40,843 nucleotides of DNA from Hyphomonadaceae bacterium (GTDB taxonomy: Bacteria; Pseudomonadota; Alphaproteobacteria; Caulobacterales; Hyphomonadaceae), in contig JAIXRO010000137.1 of NCBI GenBank assembly GCA_027485145.1, positions 1 through 40,843 on the forward strand. The letters are read 5' to 3'. The position numbers and the translations under genes are program-made. Below, piece by piece: positions 16,561 to 25,501 of this stretch (position 1 is the first letter of the stretch; each line of letters opens with the position of its first letter). The notes beneath the pieces are model-generated. The model ran no database searches and had not been told where the DNA came from. It worked only from the letters and a program-made list of their open reading frames with translations.

Positions 16561-16800
16561 TTAGGCCAGTGCTTTGGTGGCTTCGTCGAGTTCCCGGATG
16601 GCTTCGGCGTCATTGCCTGCCTTCTGGGCTTTCTCGGCCGATTGGTAATGCCGCAGGGCGTTGGCCTTCTTTGCGCCTTCCGGCGCTTTGTCCCAAACCG
16701 ACTTCACGGTCTGCATCTTGCTGACAATACCGGCCATTTTGCCGTCTGTGGAGGTTTTGTCGGCAGGCGTGGAGTCGTGCTTCTTGTGGTCGTCGCTCAT
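16561..16800 (-). CDS. Small helical protein, paralogue of the 6473-6757 product
   Basis: 79 aa from ATG 16800 with AGGAGA upstream. A charged His/Lys-rich N-terminus (SDDHKKHDSTPADK) leads into a two-helix domain MQTVKSVWDKAPEGAKK ... YQSAEKAQKAGNDAEAIREL ... KALA. It matches the small protein at 6473-6757 at 27 of 51 positions. It is probably cytoplasmic. I have seen this pattern in alphaproteobacterial hypothetical proteins but know no function. It has its own terminator and lies divergent from the lipid kinase gene. Confidence 0.75.
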   Translation of the reverse strand: MSDDHKKHDSTPADKTSTDGKMAGIVSKMQTVKSVWDKAPEGAKKANALRHYQSAEKAQKAGNDAEAIRELDEATKALA

Positions 16801-17039
16801 TATTTCTCTCCTGTTCGTGCGCGCGGACGCCAGAAACGGCGCGGCCGGCACGATGCGGCGGGCAATGGATTGCCAACCAGTCTCGACTTTGGACGCAAGC
16901 GTTCGAGATGGCTTTGATGCAAGTCAGTTTACGTCGGAATGGTAATGTCAGACGGGGATGTTTGATCTGTTCGCCATCGCGCTTACATAGATCTGCGAAT
17001 GGCGTGCTACGCGCCGGCATGGTTCGCCGAGGAGACTGT

Positions 17040-17897
17040 TTGAAAAAGATCGTTGCACTCCTGAACCCGCACTCCGGCTCTGTTTCGAAGGACGCCGCGA
17101 CAGCGCTGGACCAGGCCTTGGCAGAGCTCGGCCAGACGGCAAGCATTGACGCTTTCGAAGACGGCGACCTGCAGGGCGCCTTGAAGCGCGCGATTGATCA
17201 GTCTCCGGATGTTCTGATCGTGTGGGGCGGCGATGGCAGCGTGAACTGCGCGCTGAGCGCCTGCGGACCGGACGGCCCTCCCGTGCTCGCCCTGCCCGGG
17301 GGGACGATGAACCTCGTGCACCAACGCCTGCATAATGGACGAACGCAGTGGCAGGAAATCCTGACCGCCGCGATGACCGATCCGGAGATTGTTCCCTGGG
17401 CGGCTGGCGAGATCGAAGGGCGGCGTTTCTATGTTGCGGTGATGGTCGGACGCCTGACAACGCTGAGCGAGAGCCGGGAACTTGTGCGCAAGGGCGCGCT
17501 GTTCGAGGCGATCACGGCGGCGGCGAAGAATGAAGTCTTCAACATGGAAACCCGGCTGAACCTGGAGGCCCATCGCGGCTCCGGATCGGTGACGACGGCG
17601 GCGACGGCCGGCGCAGTCGTGCTGGCCGGGGAGCGGCGACCGCGATTTGAAGTCGCCGCCATCGATCCATCCTCGCAGCTGGATCTCGTCAGCGTCGGCT
17701 TCCAGTCGCTGATCAACGGATGGCGGGACGCTGAGGATGTGACGGTGGAGATTGCCAGCAAGGTGACACTGGAGGACCTGCATGGTGAGCCGATCCCGGC
17801 GACCATCGACGGGGAACCGTTCGAGTTGCCGGCGATCTGCGAGTTCCGGCTGGTTCCGGCTTCGGCCAGGGTCGTGCGGGCGAAACCTCCCGCATGA
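17040..17897 (+). CDS. Diacylglycerol/lipid kinase family protein
   Basis: 285 aa. The start is TTG 17040, 5 nt after GAGGAG, giving MKKIVALLNPHSGS, the normal family N-terminus; the longer upstream frame is not family-like. Motifs GGDGSVN and LPGGTMNLVH mark the nucleotide-binding catalytic site of the DAGK catalytic domain (YegS/DgkB-like), and DGEPFELP near the end is typical of the C-terminal domain. It phosphorylates a lipid such as diacylglycerol, sphingosine or a related alcohol with ATP. The stop overlaps the ATG of the metallophosphoesterase gene (ATGA), implying coupled translation. Confidence 0.85.
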   Translation: MKKIVALLNPHSGSVSKDAATALDQALAELGQTASIDAFEDGDLQGALKRAIDQSPDVLIVWGGDGSVNCALSACGPDGPPVLALPGGTMNLVHQRLHNGRTQWQEILTAAMTDPEIVPWAAGEIEGRRFYVAVMVGRLTTLSESRELVRKGALFEAITAAAKNEVFNMETRLNLEAHRGSGSVTTAATAGAVVLAGERRPRFEVAAIDPSSQLDLVSVGFQSLINGWRDAEDVTVEIASKVTLEDLHGEPIPATIDGEPFELPAICEFRLVPASARVVRAKPPA

Positions 17898-18700
17898 AGA
17901 TTGTCCACGCCGCAGATATCCATATCGGGGCAACGAGCGATGCTTTGCTGGAGGCGGCGCGGCTGGCGATTGCCGGGGCGGGCGGCGAGGCGCTGGTGGT
18001 GAGCGGCGACCTGACGCAGCGCGGCACGAGAGCGGAATTCAGCGGGGCGCGGGCGTGGGTGGACGCCGTCGGACTGCCCACGATCGCGGTGCCGGGCAAC
18101 CATGATACGCCCCTGCTGCATGCGGGCCATCGGCTGTTCAAGCCGTTCGAGCGGTACACGGATTACTTTGGCGACCTCACGCGGCCATTGAATGCGGGGT
18201 CTGCGCGGCTGTTTCCGCTCAATACGTCCCGGGGCTGGCAGACACGGACAAACTGGGCGGAAGGGTCTGTGGACCTTAAGGATCTGGACGGGATGATCAC
18301 AGCTGCGGCCAGCGCTGGCGACGTACCCGTGATGGTGTGCCATCATCCGTTCACGCCCTTCTCTGGTGCGGGCCTGCGCACACGCACACGGCGGGGCGAT
18401 GAGGCGAGCGTTCGCCTCGCTTCCAGCCCGTTCCGCCTGTTGCTGACGGGGCATGTCCACACGCCGCATGCCGAATGGATCCATGACCGCTCCGGCAGCT
18501 ATCTCGCCGTTTCGGCGGGCACGCTGTCGCTGCGCCTGCGGCGCGCACCGCCGGGCTTCAATGTGCTGGACCTCGACGCGGAAGGCCTGAGGGTGACGCC
18601 TTTTACGCTTGAGGATGGCGCATTCGTACCTTTGGCGGAACGAGCATTTTCCTGGACCCACGATGGGGCGGCCTCCGCCCAGGATGCGCGACTGGCATGA
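17894..18700 (+). CDS. Calcineurin-like metallophosphoesterase
   Basis: 268 aa with the complete metal-binding set: DIHIG (D-x-H), VSGDLTQRG, PGNHD, CHHPF and GHVHTPHAEW. This is the class III cyclic-nucleotide phosphodiesterase/CpdA-like layout, where two metal ions hydrolyse a phosphodiester or phosphomonoester. It is translationally coupled to the lipid kinase, which suggests a phospholipid-linked substrate rather than cAMP, but that is inference. No signal peptide, so cytoplasmic. Confidence 0.88.
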   Translation: MKIVHAADIHIGATSDALLEAARLAIAGAGGEALVVSGDLTQRGTRAEFSGARAWVDAVGLPTIAVPGNHDTPLLHAGHRLFKPFERYTDYFGDLTRPLNAGSARLFPLNTSRGWQTRTNWAEGSVDLKDLDGMITAAASAGDVPVMVCHHPFTPFSGAGLRTRTRRGDEASVRLASSPFRLLLTGHVHTPHAEWIHDRSGSYLAVSAGTLSLRLRRAPPGFNVLDLDAEGLRVTPFTLEDGAFVPLAERAFSWTHDGAASAQDARLA

Positions 18701-18808
18701 TCCAGGTTTTGGCTGCAGAGGTCTTTGACCCGGATTAGGCATCTCGACTTGCCCGTCGCCGGCGCTTAGCGTGAATACCGGGAATCTGAGGGATTTTGGG
18801 GCGCATTG

Positions 18809-21736
18809 ATGGCAGGACCGGCGAAGACGTACCGCGCCTTCATCAGCTATTCCCAGCAGGACAAGGATTGGGCCAAGCGGCTGCATACCTGGCTTGAAGG
18901 CTACCGCGTTCCCAAAAGTACACACGCTGTAGCGACCACTCCCGACACACTTGGCCGCTTCTTCCGCGATGACGAGGAAATGGCGGCCGCCGCCGATATC
19001 GCTGCCATTGTCGAGCGATCGATTGACGAGTCCGAGAGCATGATCGTGATCTGCTCGCCCCGCTCGGCGAAATCGCGCTGGGTGGCCGCCGAGATCGAAC
19101 GCTTCCGGCGGCGCGGACGGGACGGAAAGGTCTTTGCCGTCATCATCGACGGCGTGCCGAACTCGGGCGATCCGGATACGGAGTGCTTTCCGCCTGCACT
19201 TCGCCGGGCCTTCAACCCCGCCGACCCCGATGACCTGCCGATCGAGCCACTGGGACTCGACATCCGGAAGGCCGGACGCGACCGCGCCATCGCCCGGCTC
19301 GCGGCCGGGCTGCTCGATGTCGATTTTGACGATCTCTGGCAGCGCGACCGTCGCCGCAACGAGGCGCGCCAGCGCCGGTTGATCTTCGGACTGACGACGC
19401 TAGCCAGCGTGTTTGCCGTGCTTGCGGCCACCGCCGTGCTCATGGGCCTGCAGGCGCGCACGAACGCCCGGACGGCGCATGACAATCTTGCGGCCTTCTT
19501 TGCCGAACGGGCCTGGCAGAGCCTCGAGCGCGAGAACACGCTGGCCTCTGCGCGCTACGCGCTCGCGGGCATGCAGTTGTCGCCGAAGAATGCGAGCCGC
19601 TATCACGCTGTGCTGGGCACGGCGATGTTTCAGGCGGGCGAGACCTTGCCGCCTCTTTTGCATGACGGCGCCGTGTTCAAGGCGGTCTACTCGAGCGATG
19701 GGCGGCTGCTGGTCACCACCAGCGAAGATAAAACCGCGAAGCTCTGGGACGCCAATACCGGCGCCCTGCTGCACAAACTTGAAGGTCACACCGACAGGGT
19801 GGGCACGGCCGCATTCTCACCTGATGCATCACGCCTCGCGACAGGAAGCAGCGATGGCACAGCGATGATCTGGAGCACGGAATCCCCCGAGACTGCCATA
19901 CGTCTGACGGGGCACGAGGGCGCGGTTCAAACGGTGCAGTTCTCGCCAGATGGACATATGCTCCTGACCGCCAGCCGGGATGGAACCGTCCGCCTTTGGG
20001 ATGTGGCGACCGGCACCGAACGGCGCCGCCTCGGTGAAATTGGCGATCCGGCCTGGACCGCGGTTTATTCCGCGGACGGAACGCATATTCTATCGGCGCA
20101 TGATGATGGCGTCGCCCGTATCTGGAACGCGGCAGACGGCAACCTCCAGCGCGAGCTGACGGGTCACACGGGCCCGGTCTACAGCGCCGCCTACTCAGCC
20201 AAACGCGACATGATCGTGACGGCGAGCTTTGATAACACGGCCATCCTCTGGAGCGCCGCTACAGGACGCCCGCTCAAAACGCTAGAAGGCCACGGCGATA
20301 CGGTCCTCAATGCCGCCTTCTCCCCGGACGGCCAGACGGTCGTCACCGCCAGTGGCGACGCGACCGCGCGGCTGTGGGAGACATCGTCCGGCCAGCTGAA
20401 AAAAGAGTTGAAGGGGCACACGTTACCGGTCAGGGACGCACGCTTTTCGGCTGACGAGCAATGGCTGCTGACGATCAGCAACGATGGCACGGCCAAGCTC
20501 TGGGACGCCGGATCGGGCGAGTTGGTGCGGACACTGCCCGGCCATGTCGACCGTGTCCGGTCCGGAAACTTCTCGCCCGACAGCCGCCACATTGTCACCG
20601 CCAGCGATGACGCGACGGTCCGGATATGGGAGGTGGGTGGACGGCTGATTTCGACACTCGGCGTGGGCGAGGAAGCCGTTTCGTTCGCTGAGCTGTCGCG
20701 CGACGGCGCCTATCTTGTCACTGCCGGTGAAGACGGCGCCGTGCAGATCTGGGACGCGAAGACCGGGCGGCGGCTCGCAGGTATGACGCAGCACAAGGGC
20801 CGGGTCTTCGGCGTTGCCTTCTCGCCGGACGGTGCATTTGTGGTGACAGCCAGTGAAGACAAGACCGGCAAGATCTGGGACTGGCGCCATGAGCGCATCT
20901 TGGCGATCCTGGACGACCACACGGCGCCGGTTCTGAGCGCATCCTATTCGCGCCAGGGCGACCGGATCATAACGGCAAGCGAAGACAAGACAGCGCGCAT
21001 CTGGGACGCCGCAACCGGGACACTTCTTCAAACACTGGAAGGACATACTGATCTGGTGCGGGGCGCGGAATTCTCGCCCGATGGCACGCAGGCCGTGACG
21101 GCCGGCCAGGACCGGAGCGCGAGGATATGGAACTCCGCAAACGGATCACCTGTCGCAACACTGGAAGGTCATACCGGAAGCGTGCTTGCAGTCGCCTACT
21201 CCCCTGATGGGCAGAGAATTGTGACCGGCAGCGAGGACGGAACGGCGCGTATCTGGAACGTCAAGGAAGAGAGAACCATCGCCACCCTGACCGGGTTCAA
21301 AGGACCTGTTTCGGGCGTTCAATTCTCCCCAAGCGGCCTGCGCATCGCCACCGCCAATCTCGATCAGACCGCGAATATCTGGGACCCGGCTGATGGACGT
21401 CTGCTGACAACCCTGCCCGGCTTCGGAAGCGCAGTTCGCAGTGCGACCTTCTCGGCTGACAACGCGCGGATCGTGTTGGCGGGAAGTGACGGCTTCATCC
21501 GGATCTGGAACATTGCGCGGCAGACACAGTCCTGGGAAACGCTGGCGGCGGATGCCTGCTCGCGCCTCCTCAGTGGCAAAGGCCGGCGCTTTACGGCACT
21601 GGAAATCGCAACCGACCCCCTGCTGAGTTCTGAATGGCCCGACGCAGAGCGGGATGTGTGCGAAGGGGTGCGCGGCGCGCCAACGCTCGCCGAACAGTAT
21701 CAATCCGCAGAGGCCATACAGGCACCTGCGGATTGA
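18809..21736 (+). CDS. TIR - transmembrane - WD40 repeat protein
   Basis: 975 aa from ATG 18809 (TTG 18806 directly precedes). The N-terminal TIR domain (about 6-130) has YRAFISYSQQDKDWA, FRDDEEM, and SPRSAKSRWVAAEIE with Glu95 placed where TIR NADases have their catalytic Glu. A membrane helix (about 192-215, IFGLTTLASVFAVLAATAVL) follows. From about residue 284 I count 15 WD40-type repeats, each about 42 aa with FSPDG, TASxDxTAxxW and L-x-GH elements; that fits two propellers. The Cys-containing tail (DACSRLL, DVCEGV) ends it. Likely topology: TIR in the cytoplasm, with the repeats placed across the membrane if the helix spans once. Such proteins may signal or act in defence; no partner gene shows which. 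Confidence 0.88.
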   Translation: MAGPAKTYRAFISYSQQDKDWAKRLHTWLEGYRVPKSTHAVATTPDTLGRFFRDDEEMAAAADIAAIVERSIDESESMIVICSPRSAKSRWVAAEIERFRRRGRDGKVFAVIIDGVPNSGDPDTECFPPALRRAFNPADPDDLPIEPLGLDIRKAGRDRAIARLAAGLLDVDFDDLWQRDRRRNEARQRRLIFGLTTLASVFAVLAATAVLMGLQARTNARTAHDNLAAFFAERAWQSLERENTLASARYALAGMQLSPKNASRYHAVLGTAMFQAGETLPPLLHDGAVFKAVYSSDGRLLVTTSEDKTAKLWDANTGALLHKLEGHTDRVGTAAFSPDASRLATGSSDGTAMIWSTESPETAIRLTGHEGAVQTVQFSPDGHMLLTASRDGTVRLWDVATGTERRRLGEIGDPAWTAVYSADGTHILSAHDDGVARIWNAADGNLQRELTGHTGPVYSAAYSAKRDMIVTASFDNTAILWSAATGRPLKTLEGHGDTVLNAAFSPDGQTVVTASGDATARLWETSSGQLKKELKGHTLPVRDARFSADEQWLLTISNDGTAKLWDAGSGELVRTLPGHVDRVRSGNFSPDSRHIVTASDDATVRIWEVGGRLISTLGVGEEAVSFAELSRDGAYLVTAGEDGAVQIWDAKTGRRLAGMTQHKGRVFGVAFSPDGAFVVTASEDKTGKIWDWRHERILAILDDHTAPVLSASYSRQGDRIITASEDKTARIWDAATGTLLQTLEGHTDLVRGAEFSPDGTQAVTAGQDRSARIWNSANGSPVATLEGHTGSVLAVAYSPDGQRIVTGSEDGTARIWNVKEERTIATLTGFKGPVSGVQFSPSGLRIATANLDQTANIWDPADGRLLTTLPGFGSAVRSATFSADNARIVLAGSDGFIRIWNIARQTQSWETLAADACSRLLSGKGRRFTALEIATDPLLSSEWPDAERDVCEGVRGAPTLAEQYQSAEAIQAPAD

Positions 21737-21766
21737 TCCGTTGTCAGATGTTCAACCTAGCCGGTA

Positions 21767-22213
21767 TCAGGTATCCGGTGTCGTGCGCGGGTTGGACGAA
21801 CCGCCGCCGCTGCTTTCTTCGGTCGAACCGGGCGCGGCGAGCACGGCGCCGTCCGATGCGGCGTCGCCTTCGGCGGCCGGTTCTGCGGCGGCTGGTTCTG
21901 CCGGGGCTTCGACTTGGGCGGTTTCCGTTGGGGCTGCTTCGGCAACAGACTCTGCCTCTGGAGCCGCTTCACCTTCAACAGCATCTGCTGCTGTCTCAGC
22001 GTCTGCTTCGTCTGCCGCCGTTTCGGTTGCTGGCGCGAAGTCGGCGTCGTCAGCAAAAACTTCCGCCGCCTCTTCCTCTGCAACGTCTTGCGGTGCGACT
22101 TCTTCCTGGGCCGCATCTTCGCCTTGGGCTGCCGCTAGGCCGACGCCCGCACCGCCCATTGCAACAGCAAGCAGAAGTGAAGCTGAAATGATCTTGTTCT
22201 TGGCCGATCGCAT
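21767..22213 (-). CDS. Secreted Ala/Glu-rich low-complexity protein
   Basis: 148 aa from ATG 22213 with GGAGGG 6 nt upstream. A signal peptide (MRSAKNKIISASLLLAVAMG, cleavage near LAAA-Q) precedes an acidic, Ala/Glu/Pro-rich disordered region with repeats of the type AAE/PAE/EAA and a Ser/Gly/Pro C-terminus. No domain is recognisable. It ends 30 nt from the convergent TIR-WD40 gene and lies downstream of the metallopeptidase gene on the same strand (99-nt gap). Confidence 0.6.
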   Translation of the reverse strand: MRSAKNKIISASLLLAVAMGGAGVGLAAAQGEDAAQEEVAPQDVAEEEAAEVFADDADFAPATETAADEADAETAADAVEGEAAPEAESVAEAAPTETAQVEAPAEPAAAEPAAEGDAASDGAVLAAPGSTEESSGGGSSNPRTTPDT

Positions 22214-22312
22214 CTGTGTCCCTCCGTTCAGATTCATTGTTCTTGACGATACACCCATCGCGCGCGGGCGCACACAAGGAAAAATCAGTTCAGGCGGCGG
22301 CGCGCCCTCGAA

Positions 22313-23143
22313 TTACTGTGCCTCGTCTTCGAAGCCCTTCATACCGTACTTAAGCCGCGCATCGATCAATTCATAACAGAGCGTGATCACGAAATGATCG
22401 TCCTCCGGGGACGCAGCGCGGACACGGTCAAAGTAAAACGAGTCAGGCTTTATCCGGCCTTTGCAGCTGATGGCCTGGATGCTCGACTTGTTGGTGAGAT
22501 AGAAATCAAACTCAATGTCGTCCTTGAGATCTTCGACGATTCCGCTGGACCGCAGGAAATCATGCGCGGCTTTCATGCCGGGCGTGGGCCTCGCATACAC
22601 GACGTTGATTTCCTGCCCCATCTCACCTGAATGATCCTGGAAGACTTCGCGGATTTCGCGCTCCATCTCCTGATAGATGCCGACGCAATCGGTATTCGGG
22701 TCGGCCATTTCGGGAATGTCTGCGAAGGCCTCGGGATCGCTGCCATAGAGTAGACAGAGGATATCGCTGGCGCGCTGGCCGGCCGGGGCGTGGGGTTCGT
22801 TTCGGACGATGGTGTCGTCCACCTGCATCCAGCCGGCGGCGGCATTCACGATCTCCTCGAGGCCGTCAGGATCATTGGCATCCGGCCGCAGCAGGATCAT
22901 CGCGAACTTGTCGGCATAGTCCTCGCGGTCGGCCTGCGACCAGTCGGGGTTATTGTTGAGGTCCGCGATCTGCGCCATCAGGAGGTGGCCGGCCTCGTGG
23001 TAGGCGAGGAAGCGCACGAAGCCGCGAACGAAGTTTTCGGTCTCCGCGCTGGCTGGAGCCGTGTCGCCTTGCGCGTGGCTTTTTGCGGGTCCCGCGAAGG
23101 CCATCAGCACCGTTGCCAGAGCCGGGATCCAGTACGAACGCAT
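22313..23143 (-). CDS. DUF4344-like putative zinc metallopeptidase, secreted
   Basis: 276 aa with a signal peptide (about 1-24, ending KSHA). HEAGH at residues 49-53 gives the two zinc His and catalytic Glu of an HExxH-type site; YADKFA further on carries an acidic residue that could be the third ligand. The arrangement (ENFVRGFVRFLAYHEAGH, then a Cys-containing second half) resembles DUF4344 putative metallopeptidases, which are periplasmic or secreted and poorly characterised. Two Cys pairs could form disulfides. Substrate unknown. Confidence 0.7.
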   Translation of the reverse strand: MRSYWIPALATVLMAFAGPAKSHAQGDTAPASAETENFVRGFVRFLAYHEAGHLLMAQIADLNNNPDWSQADREDYADKFAMILLRPDANDPDGLEEIVNAAAGWMQVDDTIVRNEPHAPAGQRASDILCLLYGSDPEAFADIPEMADPNTDCVGIYQEMEREIREVFQDHSGEMGQEINVVYARPTPGMKAAHDFLRSSGIVEDLKDDIEFDFYLTNKSSIQAISCKGRIKPDSFYFDRVRAASPEDDHFVITLCYELIDARLKYGMKGFEDEAQ

Positions 23144-23228
23144 GCGAGCCCCCTGACGATTTCAGGTTACGCTACGCTCATTTGCACGAAAGATGAAGCA
23201 GGCTTCGGCGGCGGGACTGCAGCCGACC

Positions 23229-23861
23229 TTAAAGATCGTGCGCGTCCTGCTCGAACAGGGCCTTCACGCAATGCCTCGCCCAGGCAGAGGGATCGGTGAA
23301 CGGGCGCTCGGACAGGCCCAGACGCGAGCGCACCACTTGCAGGCCTTCCCACATCGACAGGAGGTTATCGGCCAGCGCGTCGGGGGGGCCAGACTTGGTG
23401 ACGAAGCCGCGCGCCTGGCCATGCGTGATCATCCGGGTCAGCTCGACATGGCCGCGGCCGTAAGCGAGGTCGTAGAAGTTGCGGACGAGATCGGGCTGCT
23501 TGCGCGCCTCCTCATGGAGCATACGGTCGAGCTGGATGCAGAAGCCCTGATTGAGCAGTGTCAGGAGGCGTTCGCCGAAAGCCAGGAGATCGCGCCAGAA
23601 CTCGCCCCGCGTTTCGGGCAGGCGCTGGAAGCCGAGCTCGTAGGCGTCCCCCTCCCGGCTGACGACGGCGACAAAGACGCCCGCCATGTCGCCGAAATAC
23701 TTGTAGATAGACGATTTGGAGACGCCGGCTTCCTTCGACAGCCGGTCGGTCGAGACGGCCGAGAACCCTTCAGCAAAGAACAGCGCACGCGCCGCATCGA
23801 GGATGCGGGCTTCGGTCGCTGAAAGACACGTCGCTTCGGGATTTGCCTCTGGGATGGCCAT
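23229..23861 (-). CDS. TetR-family repressor of the RND efflux operon
   Basis: 210 aa. The helix-turn-helix is at about 17-63 (ARILDAARALFFAEGFSAVS, KEAGVSKSSIYKYFGD), followed by a ligand-binding domain similar to AefR-type regulators. It is divergent from the efflux operon, with a near-perfect operator dyad at 23947-23963 between them, so it most likely represses the pump and is relieved by a pump substrate. The start ATG is 23861; the AAGGAG is 13 nt away, somewhat long, but no better start exists. Confidence 0.85.
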   Translation of the reverse strand: MAIPEANPEATCLSATEARILDAARALFFAEGFSAVSTDRLSKEAGVSKSSIYKYFGDMAGVFVAVVSREGDAYELGFQRLPETRGEFWRDLLAFGERLLTLLNQGFCIQLDRMLHEEARKQPDLVRNFYDLAYGRGHVELTRMITHGQARGFVTKSGPPDALADNLLSMWEGLQVVRSRLGLSERPFTDPSAWARHCVKALFEQDAHDL

Positions 23862-23920
23862 TTCGGGGGCGTTTCTCCTTGTTTTCTTTCTATGAGATCA
23901 CGATTCTTTTTGGGCGCACC

Positions 23921-23948
23921 TTGTCAGCGGCGGCTTTTTGCCTAAGTA
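23921..23948 (+). promoter_or_regulatory. Candidate sigma-70 promoter of the efflux operon
   Basis: TTGTCA (23921-23926) and TAAGTA (23943-23948) with a 16-nt spacer. The -10 runs into the operator dyad, so repressor binding would block RNA polymerase. Confidence 0.35.
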
Positions 23949-23963
23949 CGGTACTGTATCGTA
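23947..23963. promoter_or_regulatory. TetR operator dyad TACGGTAC-T-GTATCGTA
   Basis: Two 8-bp arms around one central base, 7 of 8 positions symmetric. This form (TACGGTAC/GTACCGTA) is typical of TetR sites before RND efflux genes in alphaproteobacteria. It lies 30 nt before the start of the outer-membrane factor gene. Confidence 0.7.
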
Positions 23964-23992
23964 TCCTCCCGCGCTGTAAAGGCTGGCCGTCC

Positions 23993-25501
23993 GTGGCAGA
24001 ACAGTCGTCAACCTCCCAACCGGCCACCCGCTTCGGCGGGCACATCCGTCTATATCCCCTGCGTGCACTGGCGCTGCCAATAGCCGCCTTGGTCGCACTT
24101 GGTGCCTGCCAGTCGGCGGCCGCGGCGTACCGGAACGTCACTGCGGATGTCGCCCTGGATCGGTTTCCGTCCGCGTCAGCTGAAGCGGCAGAGCCGCCGG
24201 CCCGCGTCTGGTGGTCGGAAAACGCCGATCCGGAGCTGGCCAAGCTGATCGAGGAAGGCCTCGCCGCAAACCTTGACCTTGCCCAGGCGGCGGAACGGGT
24301 TCGCGCAAGCCGGGCCGTGCTGCGGGAGACGCGGGCCGAGGGCCGCCCGAGCCTCGATCTGGACGCCAGCATTTCGGCGAACCGTCAGTCGACCGCCGCC
24401 TTTGGCGTTCCGGGCGTCAGCGCAGAAGATCAGGTGAGCCCCTCCGCCAGCCTCATGGCAGGCTGGGAGATCGACCTGTTCGGCCGGATCGCCAGCCTGG
24501 TGAACGGCGCAAGAGCAGACGCCGAGGCCCTCGAAGCCGCACGGGACGATGTTGCACGCCTGATCGCGGCGGACATAGCCCTCGCCTATCTCGATCTTCG
24601 CGAGGCTCAGGCACGGATGGCCGTGGCCGAGCGCAACCTGGCGAACCAGCGCAGCACGCTCGATCTGACCGGCATTCTTGAGGAAAACGGCAAGGCCTCG
24701 CGCCTCGATCTCGCCCGCTCTGAAGCGCAGGTCGCGAACACCGAAGCGCGGATTCCGCAGCTTCGCGCGCAGGCCGTCGCCGCGAGAAACCGCCTCACCA
24801 CATTGCTCGCTCTCGAGCCCGGCGCGCTGGACGCCCGACTCGCTGCCTCGCCCGGTCTGCCGGTGCTCGCAGATGTTGTGCTCACCGGCGCCCCGGAAAG
24901 CGTGATCAACCGCCGTCCGGACGTGCGCGCAGCCGAACGCAGCGTCGCCGCGTCGGCCGCCCGGATCGGCGTCGCCACGGCTGCGCTTTATCCCACGATT
25001 TCCTTGACCGGATCGGTCGGTCAGTCCTCGGCCGAAACAGCGGACTTTACGTCGAGCGAAGCGTTTTCGTTCGGGATCGGCCCGCGGATCACATGGAACC
25101 TGTTTGATCGCGGCGCGGTCTATGCGCGGATTGAGCAGGCCGACGCCAACGCCGCAGCTAACCTCGCCGGGTTCCGGCAAACCGTATTGAAGGCGCTTGA
25201 GGAAGTCGACACGGCGCTATCGGCCTATAACGAAGAAGCCGAGCGGGTTACGAAGCTCACCAAGGCGCGAGACGCTTCCGCCGAAGCGCAGGAACTCGCC
25301 CGCGCGCGATTCGAAATGGGCCGCGAACCCTTTCTCACCGTCTTGGACGCTGAGCGCGTTCTGCTCGCCGCCGATGACGACCTCACAATTTCGGCCGCCG
25401 CGCGAATCCGCGCGCAGATCCAGCTTTACCGCGCCCTGGCCGGCGGCTGGGGCAGCGACACGACACAAACTCAATCCAGCGTTCCGGAGCGCACGCCATG
25501 A
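23993..25501 (+). CDS. RND outer-membrane factor, NodT family lipoprotein
   Basis: 502 aa from GTG 23993 with AAAGG 10 nt upstream; the open frame to 23843 is not protein-like. A lipoprotein signal (PIAALVALGAC) is followed by the TolC/NodT fold with two repeats: ARVWWSENADPELAKLIEEG, ADIALAYLDLREAQARMAVAERN, then NRRPDVRAAERSVAASAARIGVA and LEEVDTALSAYNEEAERV. It forms the trimeric channel of a tripartite pump. Its stop overlaps the adaptor start (ATGA). Confidence 0.9.
   Translation: MAEQSSTSQPATRFGGHIRLYPLRALALPIAALVALGACQSAAAAYRNVTADVALDRFPSASAEAAEPPARVWWSENADPELAKLIEEGLAANLDLAQAAERVRASRAVLRETRAEGRPSLDLDASISANRQSTAAFGVPGVSAEDQVSPSASLMAGWEIDLFGRIASLVNGARADAEALEAARDDVARLIAADIALAYLDLREAQARMAVAERNLANQRSTLDLTGILEENGKASRLDLARSEAQVANTEARIPQLRAQAVAARNRLTTLLALEPGALDARLAASPGLPVLADVVLTGAPESVINRRPDVRAAERSVAASAARIGVATAALYPTISLTGSVGQSSAETADFTSSEAFSFGIGPRITWNLFDRGAVYARIEQADANAAANLAGFRQTVLKALEEVDTALSAYNEEAERVTKLTKARDASAEAQELARARFEMGREPFLTVLDAERVLLAADDDLTISAAARIRAQIQLYRALAGGWGSDTTQTQSSVPERTP

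Noticed and set aside
17429..18925. Open minus-strand frame of 498 codons
   Set aside because: Antisense to the lipid kinase and metallophosphoesterase genes, both with intact catalytic motifs.
18809..21736. Near-repeated DNA segments suggesting a tandem repeat array
   Set aside because: Explained by the WD40 protein repeats; no spacer structure, so not CRISPR or an intergenic repeat.
21654..22376. Open plus-strand frame of 240 codons, Ala/Ser-rich
   Set aside because: Antisense to the acidic secreted protein; the minus strand has the signal peptide and GGAGGG site, this strand has neither.
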